DNA of 64,000 nucleotides from JBPEWY01 sp965224095 (GTDB lineage Bacteria > Bacteroidota > Bacteroidia > Flavobacteriales > Flavobacteriaceae), in the NCBI GenBank assembly GCA_965224095.1, contig OZ245039.1, forward strand, positions 372,001-436,000. Reading direction: 5' to 3'. The notes under the pieces are model-generated. The model was not told the origin of the DNA and did not search any database. It saw nothing but the letters and a program-made list of their open reading frames with translations. The position numbers were made by a program, and so were the translations under genes. Within the stretch, counting starts at the first letter, position 1. Each line of letters begins with the position of its first letter. Below are positions 52,124 through 60,359 of this stretch, one piece after another.

Positions 52124-52537
52124 TTAATTCATGAAGTGAAAGTCGAAATTATTTTGGAAATAAACATCATGTCCGGAACAACATGCGCGGCATCCGATCT
52201 CATCGAAAATTGTATTGATTGCCCTGTCTACACTTTTAATATTACCAGCCACTTCAGGCGATAAACTGGCAGACAATGTATTGTTTGGTTTTAGTAACAC
52301 CGGCTGTGGTGTACCATCGCTTAGCTTGTCTAAAGATGCCACCTTAAGCGATTTGGCTTCCAGGATATAATCTCTAAATGTAGATATATAACAATCTACA
52401 CCCGAAAAACAGGCTTTACATCCTATCTCATCCAGTAAATTATAAATACTCTCTTTAAACAACTCAGAATTATAGGCTACTTTGGCGGGGATTGAAAGTT
52501 TTACAACTCCTTTTCTTTTGTACACTGCAGTTTTCAT
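52124..52537 (-). CDS. Cys-box repeat protein, candidate MNIO substrate or partner
   Basis: 137 residues with no signal peptide. Two copies of a box are present: residues 31-50 (DEIGCKACFSGVDCY) and 107-126 (DEIGCRACCSGHDVY), sharing DEIGCxAC.SGxD. Cys residues are at 40, 43, 49, 116, 119 and 120. The last residues are aromatic and polar (FQNNFDFHFMN). A short protein with repeated Cys motifs, stop-to-start coupled to a DUF692 enzyme, fits a precursor with two core-like boxes; it may instead be a recognition or metal-carrier protein. I do not recognise a named family. Confidence 0.85.
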   Translation of the reverse strand: MKTAVYKRKGVVKLSIPAKVAYNSELFKESIYNLLDEIGCKACFSGVDCYISTFRDYILEAKSLKVASLDKLSDGTPQPVLLKPNNTLSASLSPEVAGNIKSVDRAINTIFDEIGCRACCSGHDVYFQNNFDFHFMN

Positions 52538-52562
52538 AATACACTTATATTGATTAATATTA

Positions 52563-52594
52563 CAAACTTAGTTTCCATCGTTACCTTCTACAAA
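52563..52594 (-). promoter_or_regulatory. Bacteroidota promoter of the MNIO locus
   Basis: On the minus strand TTTG (52594-52591) is followed by 20 bases and then TAAGTTTG (52570-52563). Both elements match the Bacteroidota consensus TTTG-N19-21-TAnnTTTG, making this the best promoter match in the window. The expected start of transcription is near 52557, about 20 bases before the ATG at 52537. Confidence 0.72.
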
Positions 52595-52612
52595 GGCTAT
52601 ACACCTATTCTC

Positions 52613-52630
52613 AAGGGGGATTTTTCCTCT
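52613..52630 (-). promoter_or_regulatory. G4/C4 dyad, copy F (upstream of the MNIO locus promoter)
   Basis: Read toward the gene it is AGAGGAAAAATCCCCCTT, 76 bases upstream of the ATG and about 19 bases upstream of the -33 TTTG. That is where an activator would bind. The G arm is shortened (GAGG); the C arm CCCCCTTG is the same as in copy A. Confidence 0.48.
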
Positions 52631-52708
52631 ATGAATATTACCCCGGAGAATTTTACTTTCTTGCTTTTTATGTATCTTTCGTATACCAATTAAAACCCTC
52701 TTGACTCT

Positions 52709-54031
52709 ATGAAAAACTGTCTTGTAATACTCTGTCTTTTTGCAGTGCTTACTTCCTGTAAAAATTCAAAAGGAAAAAATTATTCTTCGATGACTTTAAA
52801 AGACTCCCTTGCCCAGAAAGAGCGTGCCAGAGGAATTCACGATCGGGTAATAACCGTGGACACACATGATGATATCAATGTAAATAATTTTACCGATAGC
52901 CTTAATTATACCATGGATTTAAAATCGCAGGTAACATTGCCAAAGATGAAAAAAGGCGGGTTGGATGTGGCCTGGTTTATCGTGTACACCGGGCAGGATT
53001 CACTCACTGAAAAAGGGTATGCAAAGGCGTATGACAATGCCATGCGTAAATTTAAAGCCATCCACGATTTGTGTACTGTTTTTGCACCCGATCAGATCGC
53101 TTTGGCAACCCACTCAACGGAAGTCAGGAAGTTGATAACTCAGGGAAAAAAAGTTGCTATGATTGGTGTGGAAAATGCTTATCCTATTGGTACCGATCTG
53201 TCTAATATTCAGAAATTTTACAACCTGGGTGCCCGTTATATGTCTCTTTCCCACAACGGACACAGTCAGTTTTGCGATTCCAACACAGGCGAGAAAGACA
53301 GTGTCTGGCTGTATCATGGATTGAGTGCATTGGGAAGAGAAGCATTAATTGAAATGAACCGACTGGGGATTATGATTGACGTATCGCATCCGTCCAAAGC
53401 CTCTATGATGCAAATCGTGGAGCTCAGTAAAGCTCCTATTATTGCTTCTCACTCATCGGCCAGGGCGTTGTGCAACCACAGCAGAAATTTAGATGACGAA
53501 CAGCTCCTTCGTATCAAAGAAAACGGAGGCGTGGTTCAAACCGTTGCCTTTGCAGCGTATTTAAACACAAAAAAGCACGAAGCGCGTTCGAAGATAGAGG
53601 ACGCTATCGGTAAAAAAATTATGGATTCGCTGGGAGTTACATGGCTGGAAAGAAGTGAAATCCAAACATTAAGTGCCGAGGAAAGAGAAGCTTATTACAA
53701 ACACGTATCGGTCATGCGAACCGTTAGATCCGATAAAATTAAAAGCATGTCAGGACTCCCTCCCGCTGTAGATGTTGGAGATTTTGTTGACCATATTGAT
53801 TATATGGTGAATTTAATTGGAATAGACCATGTAGGCATCAGTTCCGATTTCGACGGCGGCGGCGGTATTGAAGGCTGGCGAGATGCTTCGGAAACTTTTA
53901 ACGTTACCTATGAGTTGGTGAGAAGAGGGTATACGGAAGATGAAATTACAAAGCTTTGGGGGGGTAATTTGCTAAGGGTTCTCGATGAAGTTCAGGAAGT
54001 AGCCAGGCAGATTCAACGCGATAATCTGTAA
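52709..54031 (+). CDS. M19 membrane dipeptidase (renal dipeptidase family), lipoprotein
   Basis: 440 residues with a lipoprotein signal (lipobox LTSC). The binuclear zinc site can be followed: DTHDD near residue 52, the bridging Glu in IGVENAYPIG, His in IDVSHPSKASM, His in IIASHSSARALCNHSRNL and Asp in ISSDFDGGGGI. These are all present, so the enzyme should be active on dipeptides, probably in the periplasm. It is divergent from the MNIO locus, with a 171-base shared upstream region. Confidence 0.95.
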   Translation: MKNCLVILCLFAVLTSCKNSKGKNYSSMTLKDSLAQKERARGIHDRVITVDTHDDINVNNFTDSLNYTMDLKSQVTLPKMKKGGLDVAWFIVYTGQDSLTEKGYAKAYDNAMRKFKAIHDLCTVFAPDQIALATHSTEVRKLITQGKKVAMIGVENAYPIGTDLSNIQKFYNLGARYMSLSHNGHSQFCDSNTGEKDSVWLYHGLSALGREALIEMNRLGIMIDVSHPSKASMMQIVELSKAPIIASHSSARALCNHSRNLDDEQLLRIKENGGVVQTVAFAAYLNTKKHEARSKIEDAIGKKIMDSLGVTWLERSEIQTLSAEEREAYYKHVSVMRTVRSDKIKSMSGLPPAVDVGDFVDHIDYMVNLIGIDHVGISSDFDGGGGIEGWRDASETFNVTYELVRRGYTEDEITKLWGGNLLRVLDEVQEVARQIQRDNL

Positions 54032-54085
54032 GCATTTTATAATTATTACTACTTTTATAGGTAACTAACTTTAAACTTTATTATT

Positions 54086-54463
54086 ATGAATTCAACAGTA
54101 GTAATGATTGTTCGAATCATTTTCGGGCTTGGTTTGCTGTTCTTCGGGGCCAACAAATTGTTTCATTTTATGGATCCACCGCCCCCGCCTTCTGAGGAGG
54201 CCATGAATTACTGGGGGGCCCTCATGAGTACCAAAACCATGACTTTGGTGGCTATTGTGGAAGTATTGGCCGGACTGGCACTACTGCTCAATAAATTTGC
54301 TCCCTTAATGATGGTTATTTTAATGAGCGTTTCGGTAAATGCGGTGTTGTATCACGCCACTTTAGATCAGGGAAGCATTGTAATGGCTCTTGTACTTCTG
54401 GTTTTGAACATTTTTATGCTCTATGTATACAAAGCACACTACAAAGATATTTTAAACGGATAA
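54086..54463 (+). CDS. DoxX-like membrane protein
   Basis: 125 residues with four hydrophobic segments (about 5-25, 50-67, 72-90, 98-116). The FGLGLLFFGANKLFHF start and the VAIVEVLAGLALLLNKF middle are characteristic of DoxX/YphA-type proteins, a family of small inner-membrane proteins connected with redox balance. It follows the M19 dipeptidase by 54 bases on the same strand and ends at a strong terminator. Confidence 0.9.
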   Translation: MNSTVVMIVRIIFGLGLLFFGANKLFHFMDPPPPPSEEAMNYWGALMSTKTMTLVAIVEVLAGLALLLNKFAPLMMVILMSVSVNAVLYHATLDQGSIVMALVLLVLNIFMLYVYKAHYKDILNG

Positions 54464-54471
54464 GTATAAGC

Positions 54472-54495
54472 AAGGGAGCCCGTTTCGGCTCCCTT
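54472..54495. terminator. intrinsic terminator between DoxX and thioesterase genes
   Basis: A perfect 9-bp stem AAGGGAGCC/GGCTCCCTT with a 6-base loop, followed by A and seven T on the plus strand. It ends the DoxX transcript 8 bases after the stop and its right arm touches the stop codon of the convergent thioesterase gene. Confidence 0.9.
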
Positions 54496-54883
54496 ATTTT
54501 TTTAATCTGTTCTTTACAAATTCCTTTTTAGTTTTCCCGTGTGGTACGGGCTTCCCATCTGCTCCCAGGTTAACCATTGTAATATTGTGAACTGTTAAAA
54601 TAGTATCTCTTGTCATTTTGTTACGCGCTTCGGCTTTGAGCACGAGGGAGGTCCTTCCGAATTTTACAATGTCCATCCCTATTTCAACAATATCTCCCTG
54701 ATTAGCAGAGCTCATAAAATTAATTTCGGAAATATATTTAGTTACAATTTTTTGATTCTCTAACTGGATATTGGCATATAAAGCTGCCTCTTCGTCAATC
54801 CAGGCCAGTAACCGCCCTCCGAATAAAGTGCCATTTGGATTTAAATCTTCCGGCTTAACCCATTTTCTGGTGTGAAATTGCAT
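54494..54883 (-). CDS. acyl-CoA thioesterase, hotdog fold (YciA/BACH-like)
   Basis: 129 residues. The hotdog signature NPNGTLFGGRLLAWIDEEAA includes the helix with the catalytic Asp/Glu. EINFMSSANQGDIVEIGMDI and GRTSLVLKAEA are the usual beta strands. It hydrolyses acyl-CoA thioesters in the cytoplasm. It is a single-domain, single-gene unit. Confidence 0.94.
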   Translation of the reverse strand: MQFHTRKWVKPEDLNPNGTLFGGRLLAWIDEEAALYANIQLENQKIVTKYISEINFMSSANQGDIVEIGMDIVKFGRTSLVLKAEARNKMTRDTILTVHNITMVNLGADGKPVPHGKTKKEFVKNRLKK

Positions 54884-54913
54884 ACGTTATTAAGTAAATT
54901 TTAATATTTCCTT

Positions 54914-54921
54914 CAAAAATA
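54914..54921 (-). promoter_or_regulatory. candidate -7 box of the thioesterase gene
   Basis: TATTTTTG on the minus strand matches TAnnTTTG, 30 bases upstream of the ATG at 54883. No -33 TTG at the normal distance. Confidence 0.4.
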
Positions 54922-55006
54922 GGGACAATTATGTTAATCTTATTTTAAATATTTCTTAAGCCTAACCGGTAAAACACCTCCTATTCTTAAATTTAGACAA
55001 TCAACC

Positions 55007-55014
55007 TAACTTTG
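55007..55014 (+). promoter_or_regulatory. candidate -7 box of the NTF2-like/dioxygenase-like operon
   Basis: TAACTTTG is an exact TAnnTTTG match that ends 5 bases before the ATG at 55020, which would give a nearly leaderless transcript. The -33 TTG is not evident. Confidence 0.38.
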
Positions 55015-55019
55015 TAACT

Positions 55020-55460
55020 ATGAAAACAATAGTAACCATTCTCATTTTTTTAATCACCTCATTATTTTTAAACGCTCAAACCGATGAGCAGGCTATTACA
55101 CAGGCGGCTACAGATTATATGGAAAGCTATTACGCCTCCAATACACCACAAATGGAGCGTGCGGTACATCATGAAGTAGCTAAAAGACATGTTGTAGAAC
55201 GTGAGGGTTTTGAGCTAGTTAAAAATATGGGATATACCGAGCTGGTATCACTTACCAAACTCAATGGAAAAAAATGGGCCAAAAAACCGGACGAGCCTTT
55301 AAAAGTAGATGTGAAAATTCTTGATATTGATGGTAATATAGCCAGTATTAAAGCTTCCACCAATCAGTATAACTTTTACGATTATATGCATCTGGCCAAG
55401 ATAGATGGACAGTGGAAAATTATCAATGTACTCTGGGACAGTAGAAAAGACAAAAAATGA
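55020..55460 (+). CDS. secreted NTF2-like (putative lumazine-binding) protein
   Basis: 146 residues with a signal peptide (SLFLNAQ). The mature NTF2-like fold has ITQAATDYMESYYASN in the first helix and the final strands MHLAKIDGQWKIINVLW. It is a distant paralogue of the protein at 12522-12944. It overlaps the intradiol-dioxygenase-like gene by 4 bases, so the two are translated together. Substrate unknown. Confidence 0.88.
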   Translation: MKTIVTILIFLITSLFLNAQTDEQAITQAATDYMESYYASNTPQMERAVHHEVAKRHVVEREGFELVKNMGYTELVSLTKLNGKKWAKKPDEPLKVDVKILDIDGNIASIKASTNQYNFYDYMHLAKIDGQWKIINVLWDSRKDKK

Positions 55461-56086
55461 AACGTTCCGGACTCCTTTTTTGTATCTGTTTGCTTGCGGT
55501 TTCCTGTATAAAATCGCAGGAACGGTCTTCGGAAAAAATCAATATTGGCGGACCGTGTGAAGGATGTGAAGCTATTTATGAATTCGGAAATAAAACATTG
55601 ACCACGGTTGATACATTACCGGGATTTTCTAAGGCCAGCATAGCCGTTAAACTCAGTGGGATTGTATATGAGAAAGATGGCAGGACTCCTGCAAAAGATG
55701 TAATCCTGTATTTTTACCAAACCGATGAACACGGTATTTATCCAACCCGAACTACCTCTCAGGGATGGGAGAAAAGGCATGGTTTTTTAAGAGGCTGGGT
55801 CAAAACCGATGCTTCCGGATCGTATACGATTTATACGAGCAGACCCGCTTCTTACCCTAATACGCGTATACCACAACACATTCACGTTACGGTTAAGGAA
55901 GCTGATAAAAATGAATATTACATAGAAGATTTCTTTTTTTCAGACGATCCAAACCTAACCGATAACATCAGGACTCGTAAAAATGCCCGTGGCGGATCGG
56001 GTGTGGTTACACTCCGGAAGGGAGCTTCCCATTATGAAGCCGTCAGGGATATCATTCTCGGACTCCATATTCCTCAGTACCCCTAA
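55457..56086 (+). CDS. intradiol ring-cleavage dioxygenase-like lipoprotein
   Basis: 209 residues with a lipoprotein signal (AVSC near residue 16). The dioxygenase core is visible: GPCEGCEAIYEF early, then IVYEKDGRTPAKDVILYFYQTD, the iron-binding pair in PQHIHVTV and a Tyr in RPASYPN. This matches the protocatechuate/catechol dioxygenase fold, but the lipoprotein location and short length place it in the group of extracytoplasmic dioxygenase-like proteins of Bacteroidota, whose substrate is not known. It is coupled to the upstream NTF2-like gene by a 4-base overlap. Confidence 0.88.
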   Translation: MKRSGLLFCICLLAVSCIKSQERSSEKINIGGPCEGCEAIYEFGNKTLTTVDTLPGFSKASIAVKLSGIVYEKDGRTPAKDVILYFYQTDEHGIYPTRTTSQGWEKRHGFLRGWVKTDASGSYTIYTSRPASYPNTRIPQHIHVTVKEADKNEYYIEDFFFSDDPNLTDNIRTRKNARGGSGVVTLRKGASHYEAVRDIILGLHIPQYP

Positions 56087-56092
56087 GGTGTA

Positions 56093-56980
56093 TTAAAAGA
56101 GCAGTTCGGAAGTTTTAGTAAGCGGAATTTTCAAGGATATACCGAGTTTATCATTGAGTTTCTTAATAAAGTGTGCAGACAGTAACGGCGATGCTTTCTC
56201 CATATTTTGATGCACAAAGAAATGAACATTTCGCAGCCCCTGTTCCGTCCATGTTTTTATTCGATCGGTCCATTCATCCAGGCGGTCGTAATCGCTTTGA
56301 TGGTTTGCTCCCACATAACGGATAAAGGCTTCATTATTTGTGAGTCGCATATGCAGCATATCACGTCTTCCGGCCGTATCTACCAAAACATGAGCTACAG
56401 CATTAGCGTGTAATAAATCAAACAACTCGTTGCACACCACTGTATCCTGAAACCAGTCGGGATGTCTGAATTCCACAGCCAGAGCAAACTCTTTAGGCCA
56501 TTCTTCAATAAACTTACGAACCCTTTCAAAATCTTTAGGGGCAAAATTACTGTGCATTTGCAAAAACAAGGTGCCTAATTTCTCTTCCAGGTTCACCGCA
56601 CTGTACAGGTATTCTTTAACTACATCCTGAACTCCCTGAAGGCGTTTCCAATGGCTAATTTCCTGGTTTAACTTTGGGAAAAACTTAAATTCTTCCGGTA
56701 CCTTATCCTTCCATTTTTTAAATTGTTCCGGAGGAAAAATACGATAAAAGGTAGCATTAAGTTCAATAGCATTGAATTGTCCGGCATAATACTGCAATTC
56801 ATCTTTGGTTCCTCTGGGATAAAAATTCTTCAGGTCCTGCCTGTTCCATTTGGCACATCCTACAAATACCTGCAGCGGTATTTTTGAGTTTGATTCCGCC
56901 AGTACCTGAGCCGTATCCTGATGATCGGCGGGTAGTGTAAAATCTATAAGTTCCGGGTTGTCTACTTTTCCAAACTTCAT
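56093..56980 (-). CDS. DUF72 family protein
   Basis: 295 residues, a TIM-barrel-like DUF72 protein. Conserved segments: VGCAKWNRQDLKNFYPRG near the start, AIELNATFYRIFPPEQFKKW, FKFFPKLNQEISHW, FLQMHSNFAPKDF, LAVEFRHPDWF and the later VHFFVHQN. Members occur in most bacterial genomes, with no established biochemical role. It is convergent with the dioxygenase-like gene, 6 bases away. Confidence 0.93.
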   Translation of the reverse strand: MKFGKVDNPELIDFTLPADHQDTAQVLAESNSKIPLQVFVGCAKWNRQDLKNFYPRGTKDELQYYAGQFNAIELNATFYRIFPPEQFKKWKDKVPEEFKFFPKLNQEISHWKRLQGVQDVVKEYLYSAVNLEEKLGTLFLQMHSNFAPKDFERVRKFIEEWPKEFALAVEFRHPDWFQDTVVCNELFDLLHANAVAHVLVDTAGRRDMLHMRLTNNEAFIRYVGANHQSDYDRLDEWTDRIKTWTEQGLRNVHFFVHQNMEKASPLLSAHFIKKLNDKLGISLKIPLTKTSELLF

Positions 56981-57113
56981 TTATGGTATCTTAATTAGGT
57001 AATTTCTACGAGCTAATTTAACAATTAATCTTTGTTCATAACATCGTTGAAAACTATAGCATACGCTTTTCAGGCTGCCCATTGAATTTCCTAATTTTAT
57101 TAAAACTTCGTAT

Positions 57114-57521
57114 ATGGATACCAGATCGCAGGATCTTTTAAAGATCCGCCCCAGGGTTTCAACATCGGTTATTCACGATCAAATGAGCCACGATGAGCGT
57201 TTTCAAAATCAAACATTACGACCGGTTATAAAGCTCCAAAATGCTCTCCTTATAGAGGCTTTTAAAAATTATGTGCGTAAGCATAAGGGCGGTTTTTATA
57301 GCTTATCAACAGATCATAAATTCGATTATATTGAAAATGCCATTCAGAAAGATATTAAATTCAGAAACTCCTTAAAAGGCATGATTATAGGGCAGTTTAC
57401 GGTAGAAGAATACCTTACCTATACCGATAATTCTTCAGCTCTTAATAAGCGGATGATGAATTTGGTAATCGAACGCCTCAAGGATCAATTGTTACTCCTT
57501 GAAAAAAATGCCGTGGCCTGA
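57114..57521 (+). CDS. hypothetical helical protein
   Basis: 135 residues, mostly helical and charged (HDQMSHDERFQNQTLRP, LIEAFKNYVRKHKGGFY, MMNLVIERLKDQLLLLEK). No signal peptide or membrane helix. Conserved hypothetical of Flavobacteria by appearance; database labels such as glyoxalase for this kind of protein are not supported by any motif here. It ends 2 bases before the convergent DUF2461 gene. Confidence 0.8.
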   Translation: MDTRSQDLLKIRPRVSTSVIHDQMSHDERFQNQTLRPVIKLQNALLIEAFKNYVRKHKGGFYSLSTDHKFDYIENAIQKDIKFRNSLKGMIIGQFTVEEYLTYTDNSSALNKRMMNLVIERLKDQLLLLEKNAVA

Positions 57522-57523
57522 TT

Positions 57524-58201
57524 TTAATCGATTAGAGACACCCCATTGAGATCGGTGGTTAACACTTCACTCATATAATCAAAGTAAGGTCTTATGGCCC
57601 GGAATGAAGCATTCACTTCCTCCATAAATCCAGGGGCGGTTACTTCTTTATCCGTGTATTTCTTTGTAAAAATATATTGTTTCTTTTTTATCAGATCGAT
57701 TGCTTTATGTTCTTTGTTAAAGCCTTTGGGTGCGGTTTTAACTTCATCGCCAACCAGAGAACCCCAGGTTTTTTTAAATTTTCCAGCGCTCAGTATTTTG
57801 CGTATCTCCGAGTCGTCCATTTCAAATTCTTTTCTTATTCTGAACAAATCTTCCTTATTGGGTTCCCAAAATCCACAAGCAATAAAGCTGTCTCCCGGAC
57901 TAAGATGCAAATAATATCCTCCCCGTAACCTGGGTTTCGATCGCTTAAACGCACCGCCAAAGTGTGTTTTGTATGGTGTTTTGTCTTTTGAAAAACGCAC
58001 ATCCCGGTATATGCGGAACAACTTCATCCCCTCTATATCGTCATGCTGTTGCATGGTTTCCATTAAAGACGTATAAAACATTTTTGTTTCCGCCTCCAGT
58101 TTTTTAAACTCCTTTTTGTGTTCCTCGAACCACTCCCGGTTATTATTTTTCTTTAGGGCCTGAAAAAAATCAAATACCGATTTTGATATTGTGTTACTCA
58201 T
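57524..58201 (-). CDS. DUF2461 family protein
   Basis: 225 residues, the usual length. Family segments: FFQALKKNNNREWFEEHKKEF at the start, FRIYRDVRFSKDKTPYKTHFG, the GGYYLHLSPGDSFIACGFWEP core, and KGFNKEHKAIDLIKKKQYIF. Function unknown in the literature. It lies 57 bases downstream of the hisIE stop on the same strand, so it might be read through from the his operon, though no overlap indicates this. Confidence 0.94.
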   Translation of the reverse strand: MSNTISKSVFDFFQALKKNNNREWFEEHKKEFKKLEAETKMFYTSLMETMQQHDDIEGMKLFRIYRDVRFSKDKTPYKTHFGGAFKRSKPRLRGGYYLHLSPGDSFIACGFWEPNKEDLFRIRKEFEMDDSEIRKILSAGKFKKTWGSLVGDEVKTAPKGFNKEHKAIDLIKKKQYIFTKKYTDKEVTAPGFMEEVNASFRAIRPYFDYMSEVLTTDLNGVSLID

Positions 58202-58258
58202 CCTCTAGTTTTCATTAAAATTACAAAAAGAACTCCCAAAAAAGCAAGATATTAAGGA

Positions 58259-58861
58259 TCATTTATGACGTTTTTCCAATTCCGCACACACACTATCCAA
58301 ATTAAAACCTTTCGCTTGCAATAAAATTAAGTAATGAAATAAAAGGTCGGCTGCTTCAGCTAAAAAAAGTTGATCATTGGTATCTTTCGCTTCAATGACT
58401 AATTCAATAGCCTCCTCTCCTACTTTTTGAGCTACTTTGTTTAATCCGCTTTCAAATAAGCCGGCAACATATGAGTCGGAGGAGGGTGAATTTTTACGAT
58501 TTTCGATTACCGATTCCAGTTTTGATAAAAAGCCGTAAGCCGATTTATTTTCTTCTCCCCAGCATGTATCCGTTCCTTTATGGCACGTAGGCCCCATAGG
58601 GATGGCTTTTATTAATAATGTATCCTGATCACAATCGGCCAGAATGGCAACAAGCTGTAAAAAATTACCGCTTTCTTCACCTTTTGTCCATAGCCGTTTT
58701 TTGCTCCTGCTATAAAATGTAACCTTCCCGCTGCTTCTGGTTTTTTCCAATGCTGCCGGATTCATATAACCCAGCATTAATACATTTCCGGTTTTTGCAT
58801 CCTGAATAATAGCCGGTATAAGCTGATCGGCTTGTTTGGTAAAATCTAATGTAAAGTTCAT
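58259..58861 (-). CDS. hisI: bifunctional phosphoribosyl-AMP cyclohydrolase/phosphoribosyl-ATP pyrophosphatase
   Basis: 200 residues. The N-terminal half (about 1-110) is the HisI cyclohydrolase with VLMLGYMNPAAL, VTFYSRSKKRLWTKGE and the zinc Cys residues in DCDQDT and CHKGTDTCW. The C-terminal half (about 113-200) is the HisE pyrophosphatase with KVAQKVGEEAIELVIEAK and EAADLLFHYLILL. The enzyme performs steps 2 and 3 of histidine synthesis. It overlaps hisF by 4 bases and is the last gene of the operon. Confidence 0.97.
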   Translation of the reverse strand: MNFTLDFTKQADQLIPAIIQDAKTGNVLMLGYMNPAALEKTRSSGKVTFYSRSKKRLWTKGEESGNFLQLVAILADCDQDTLLIKAIPMGPTCHKGTDTCWGEENKSAYGFLSKLESVIENRKNSPSSDSYVAGLFESGLNKVAQKVGEEAIELVIEAKDTNDQLFLAEAADLLFHYLILLQAKGFNLDSVCAELEKRHK

Positions 58862-59613
58862 AATCGTACAGGTATATTGTTTGAATGTAATACCGATTTC
58901 AAATCGGATATTTCAATTTCTTTAAAGTGAAAAATACTGGCTGCCAGTGCTGCATCTGCTTTCCCCTTGGTAAAAACTTCAACAAAATGCATCATATTTC
59001 CGGCTCCTCCCGATGCAATTACGGGTATATGTAAGGTCTGGCTTAACCTGGACAGAGCCTCATTAGCAAAACCATTTTTTGTACCGTCGTGATCCATTGA
59101 AGTAAAGAGGATCTCCCCGGCTCCTCTGTCCTGAGCTTCCTGTGCCCATTCAAAGAGATCCTTGTTCGTTGCTACTTTTCCCCCTACCAGATGCACCTTC
59201 CATGAGTTCTGAATCCACCGGGCATCAATGGCTACCACAATACACTGATTCCCAAATTTACAAGCCAGTTCATTAATTAATTCAGGGCGTCTTACCGCCG
59301 CAGAATTAACGGCTACTTTATCGGCACCGTTCTTTAAGAGGATTTCTACATCGCTTACCGAACTAATTCCTCCTCCTACGGTAAAAGGGATATCTATTTC
59401 CGCAGCTATTTGCAAAACGAGATGCGCCAGCGTTTGTCTCCTTTCTTCGGTAGCTGAAATATCAAGAAAAACCAGCTCATCTGCACCATTTTCGGCATAA
59501 ATACGTGCTAATTCCACCGGATTACCGGCATCGATTAAGTTTACAAAATTCACCCCTTTTACGGTTCGGCCGTTTTTAATATCCAGGCAGGGAATAATAC
59601 GTTTGCTTAGCAT
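58858..59613 (-). CDS. hisF: imidazole glycerol phosphate synthase subunit HisF
   Basis: 251 residues forming a TIM barrel. The catalytic Asp residues lie in RIIPCLDIKNGRTVKG and in VVAIDARW. Phosphate-binding loops are PFTVGGGISS and IPVIASGGAGN. It joins with HisH to turn PRFAR and ammonia into imidazole glycerol phosphate and AICAR. It overlaps hisIE by 4 bases and follows hisA by 4 bases. Confidence 0.98.
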   Translation of the reverse strand: MLSKRIIPCLDIKNGRTVKGVNFVNLIDAGNPVELARIYAENGADELVFLDISATEERRQTLAHLVLQIAAEIDIPFTVGGGISSVSDVEILLKNGADKVAVNSAAVRRPELINELACKFGNQCIVVAIDARWIQNSWKVHLVGGKVATNKDLFEWAQEAQDRGAGEILFTSMDHDGTKNGFANEALSRLSQTLHIPVIASGGAGNMMHFVEVFTKGKADAALAASIFHFKEIEISDLKSVLHSNNIPVRL

Positions 59614-59617
59614 TGCT

Positions 59618-60346
59618 TTATTGGTTGTTGAGTATATATAATTCCAGTTGCTTTAAACTGAGTCGTTTTTCGTAAATAGCCTTTCCAATAATAACACCCT
59701 CACATCCTATCTCAGCCAGTTCAAAGAGGTCTTCATAACGGGATACTCCTCCGGAGGCAATGAGTTTCAGTTCGGGAAAATTATGCACTATACGTTCGTA
59801 AACCTTAAACGAAGGCCCTTCCAGCATTCCGTCTTTACTTATATCGGTACAAACGGTATACCGGATTCCCTGGTCTAAATAGGTTCCGATGAATTGAAAA
59901 AGCTCCTGTTCACTTTCTTTTTCCCATCCGTCAATAGCAATTTTATTTTTGGAAAAATCGGTACCCAGAATAATTTTTTCCGAACCGTACTTTTTGAGCC
60001 ATCCCGTAAAAATTTCCGGAGACCTTACGGCAATACTCCCTCCCGTTACCTGACTGGCACCGCTGTTAAATACTATTTGCAAATCTTTGTCGGAGCTTAC
60101 CCCTCCGCCGAAATCTATTTGCAGGGAAGTTTTAGAAGCCAGCATTTCCAAAATACCATAATTCACTACTTTTCCGGATTTGGCGCCATCCAAATCAACC
60201 AGGTGAAGGTGTTTAATTCCGTGTGCTTCAAATTGCTTAGCCACTTCCAAAGGAGATTCGCTATATATCTTTTTAGTAGTATAGTTTCCTTTGGTAAGCC
60301 TAACACACTTGCCTTCTATGATATCTATTGCCGGAATAACACGCAT
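59618..60346 (-). CDS. hisA: ProFAR isomerase HisA
   Basis: 242 residues. Catalytic Asp residues are in VIPAIDIIEGKCVRL and in YTVCTDISKDGML. Phosphate loops are QIDFGGGVSS and LIASGGVSRYED. It isomerises ProFAR to PRFAR, step 4 of histidine synthesis. It lies between hisH and hisF, in the conserved order. Confidence 0.98.
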   Translation of the reverse strand: MRVIPAIDIIEGKCVRLTKGNYTTKKIYSESPLEVAKQFEAHGIKHLHLVDLDGAKSGKVVNYGILEMLASKTSLQIDFGGGVSSDKDLQIVFNSGASQVTGGSIAVRSPEIFTGWLKKYGSEKIILGTDFSKNKIAIDGWEKESEQELFQFIGTYLDQGIRYTVCTDISKDGMLEGPSFKVYERIVHNFPELKLIASGGVSRYEDLFELAEIGCEGVIIGKAIYEKRLSLKQLELYILNNQ

Positions 60347-60359
60347 AACTTTTAAATAA

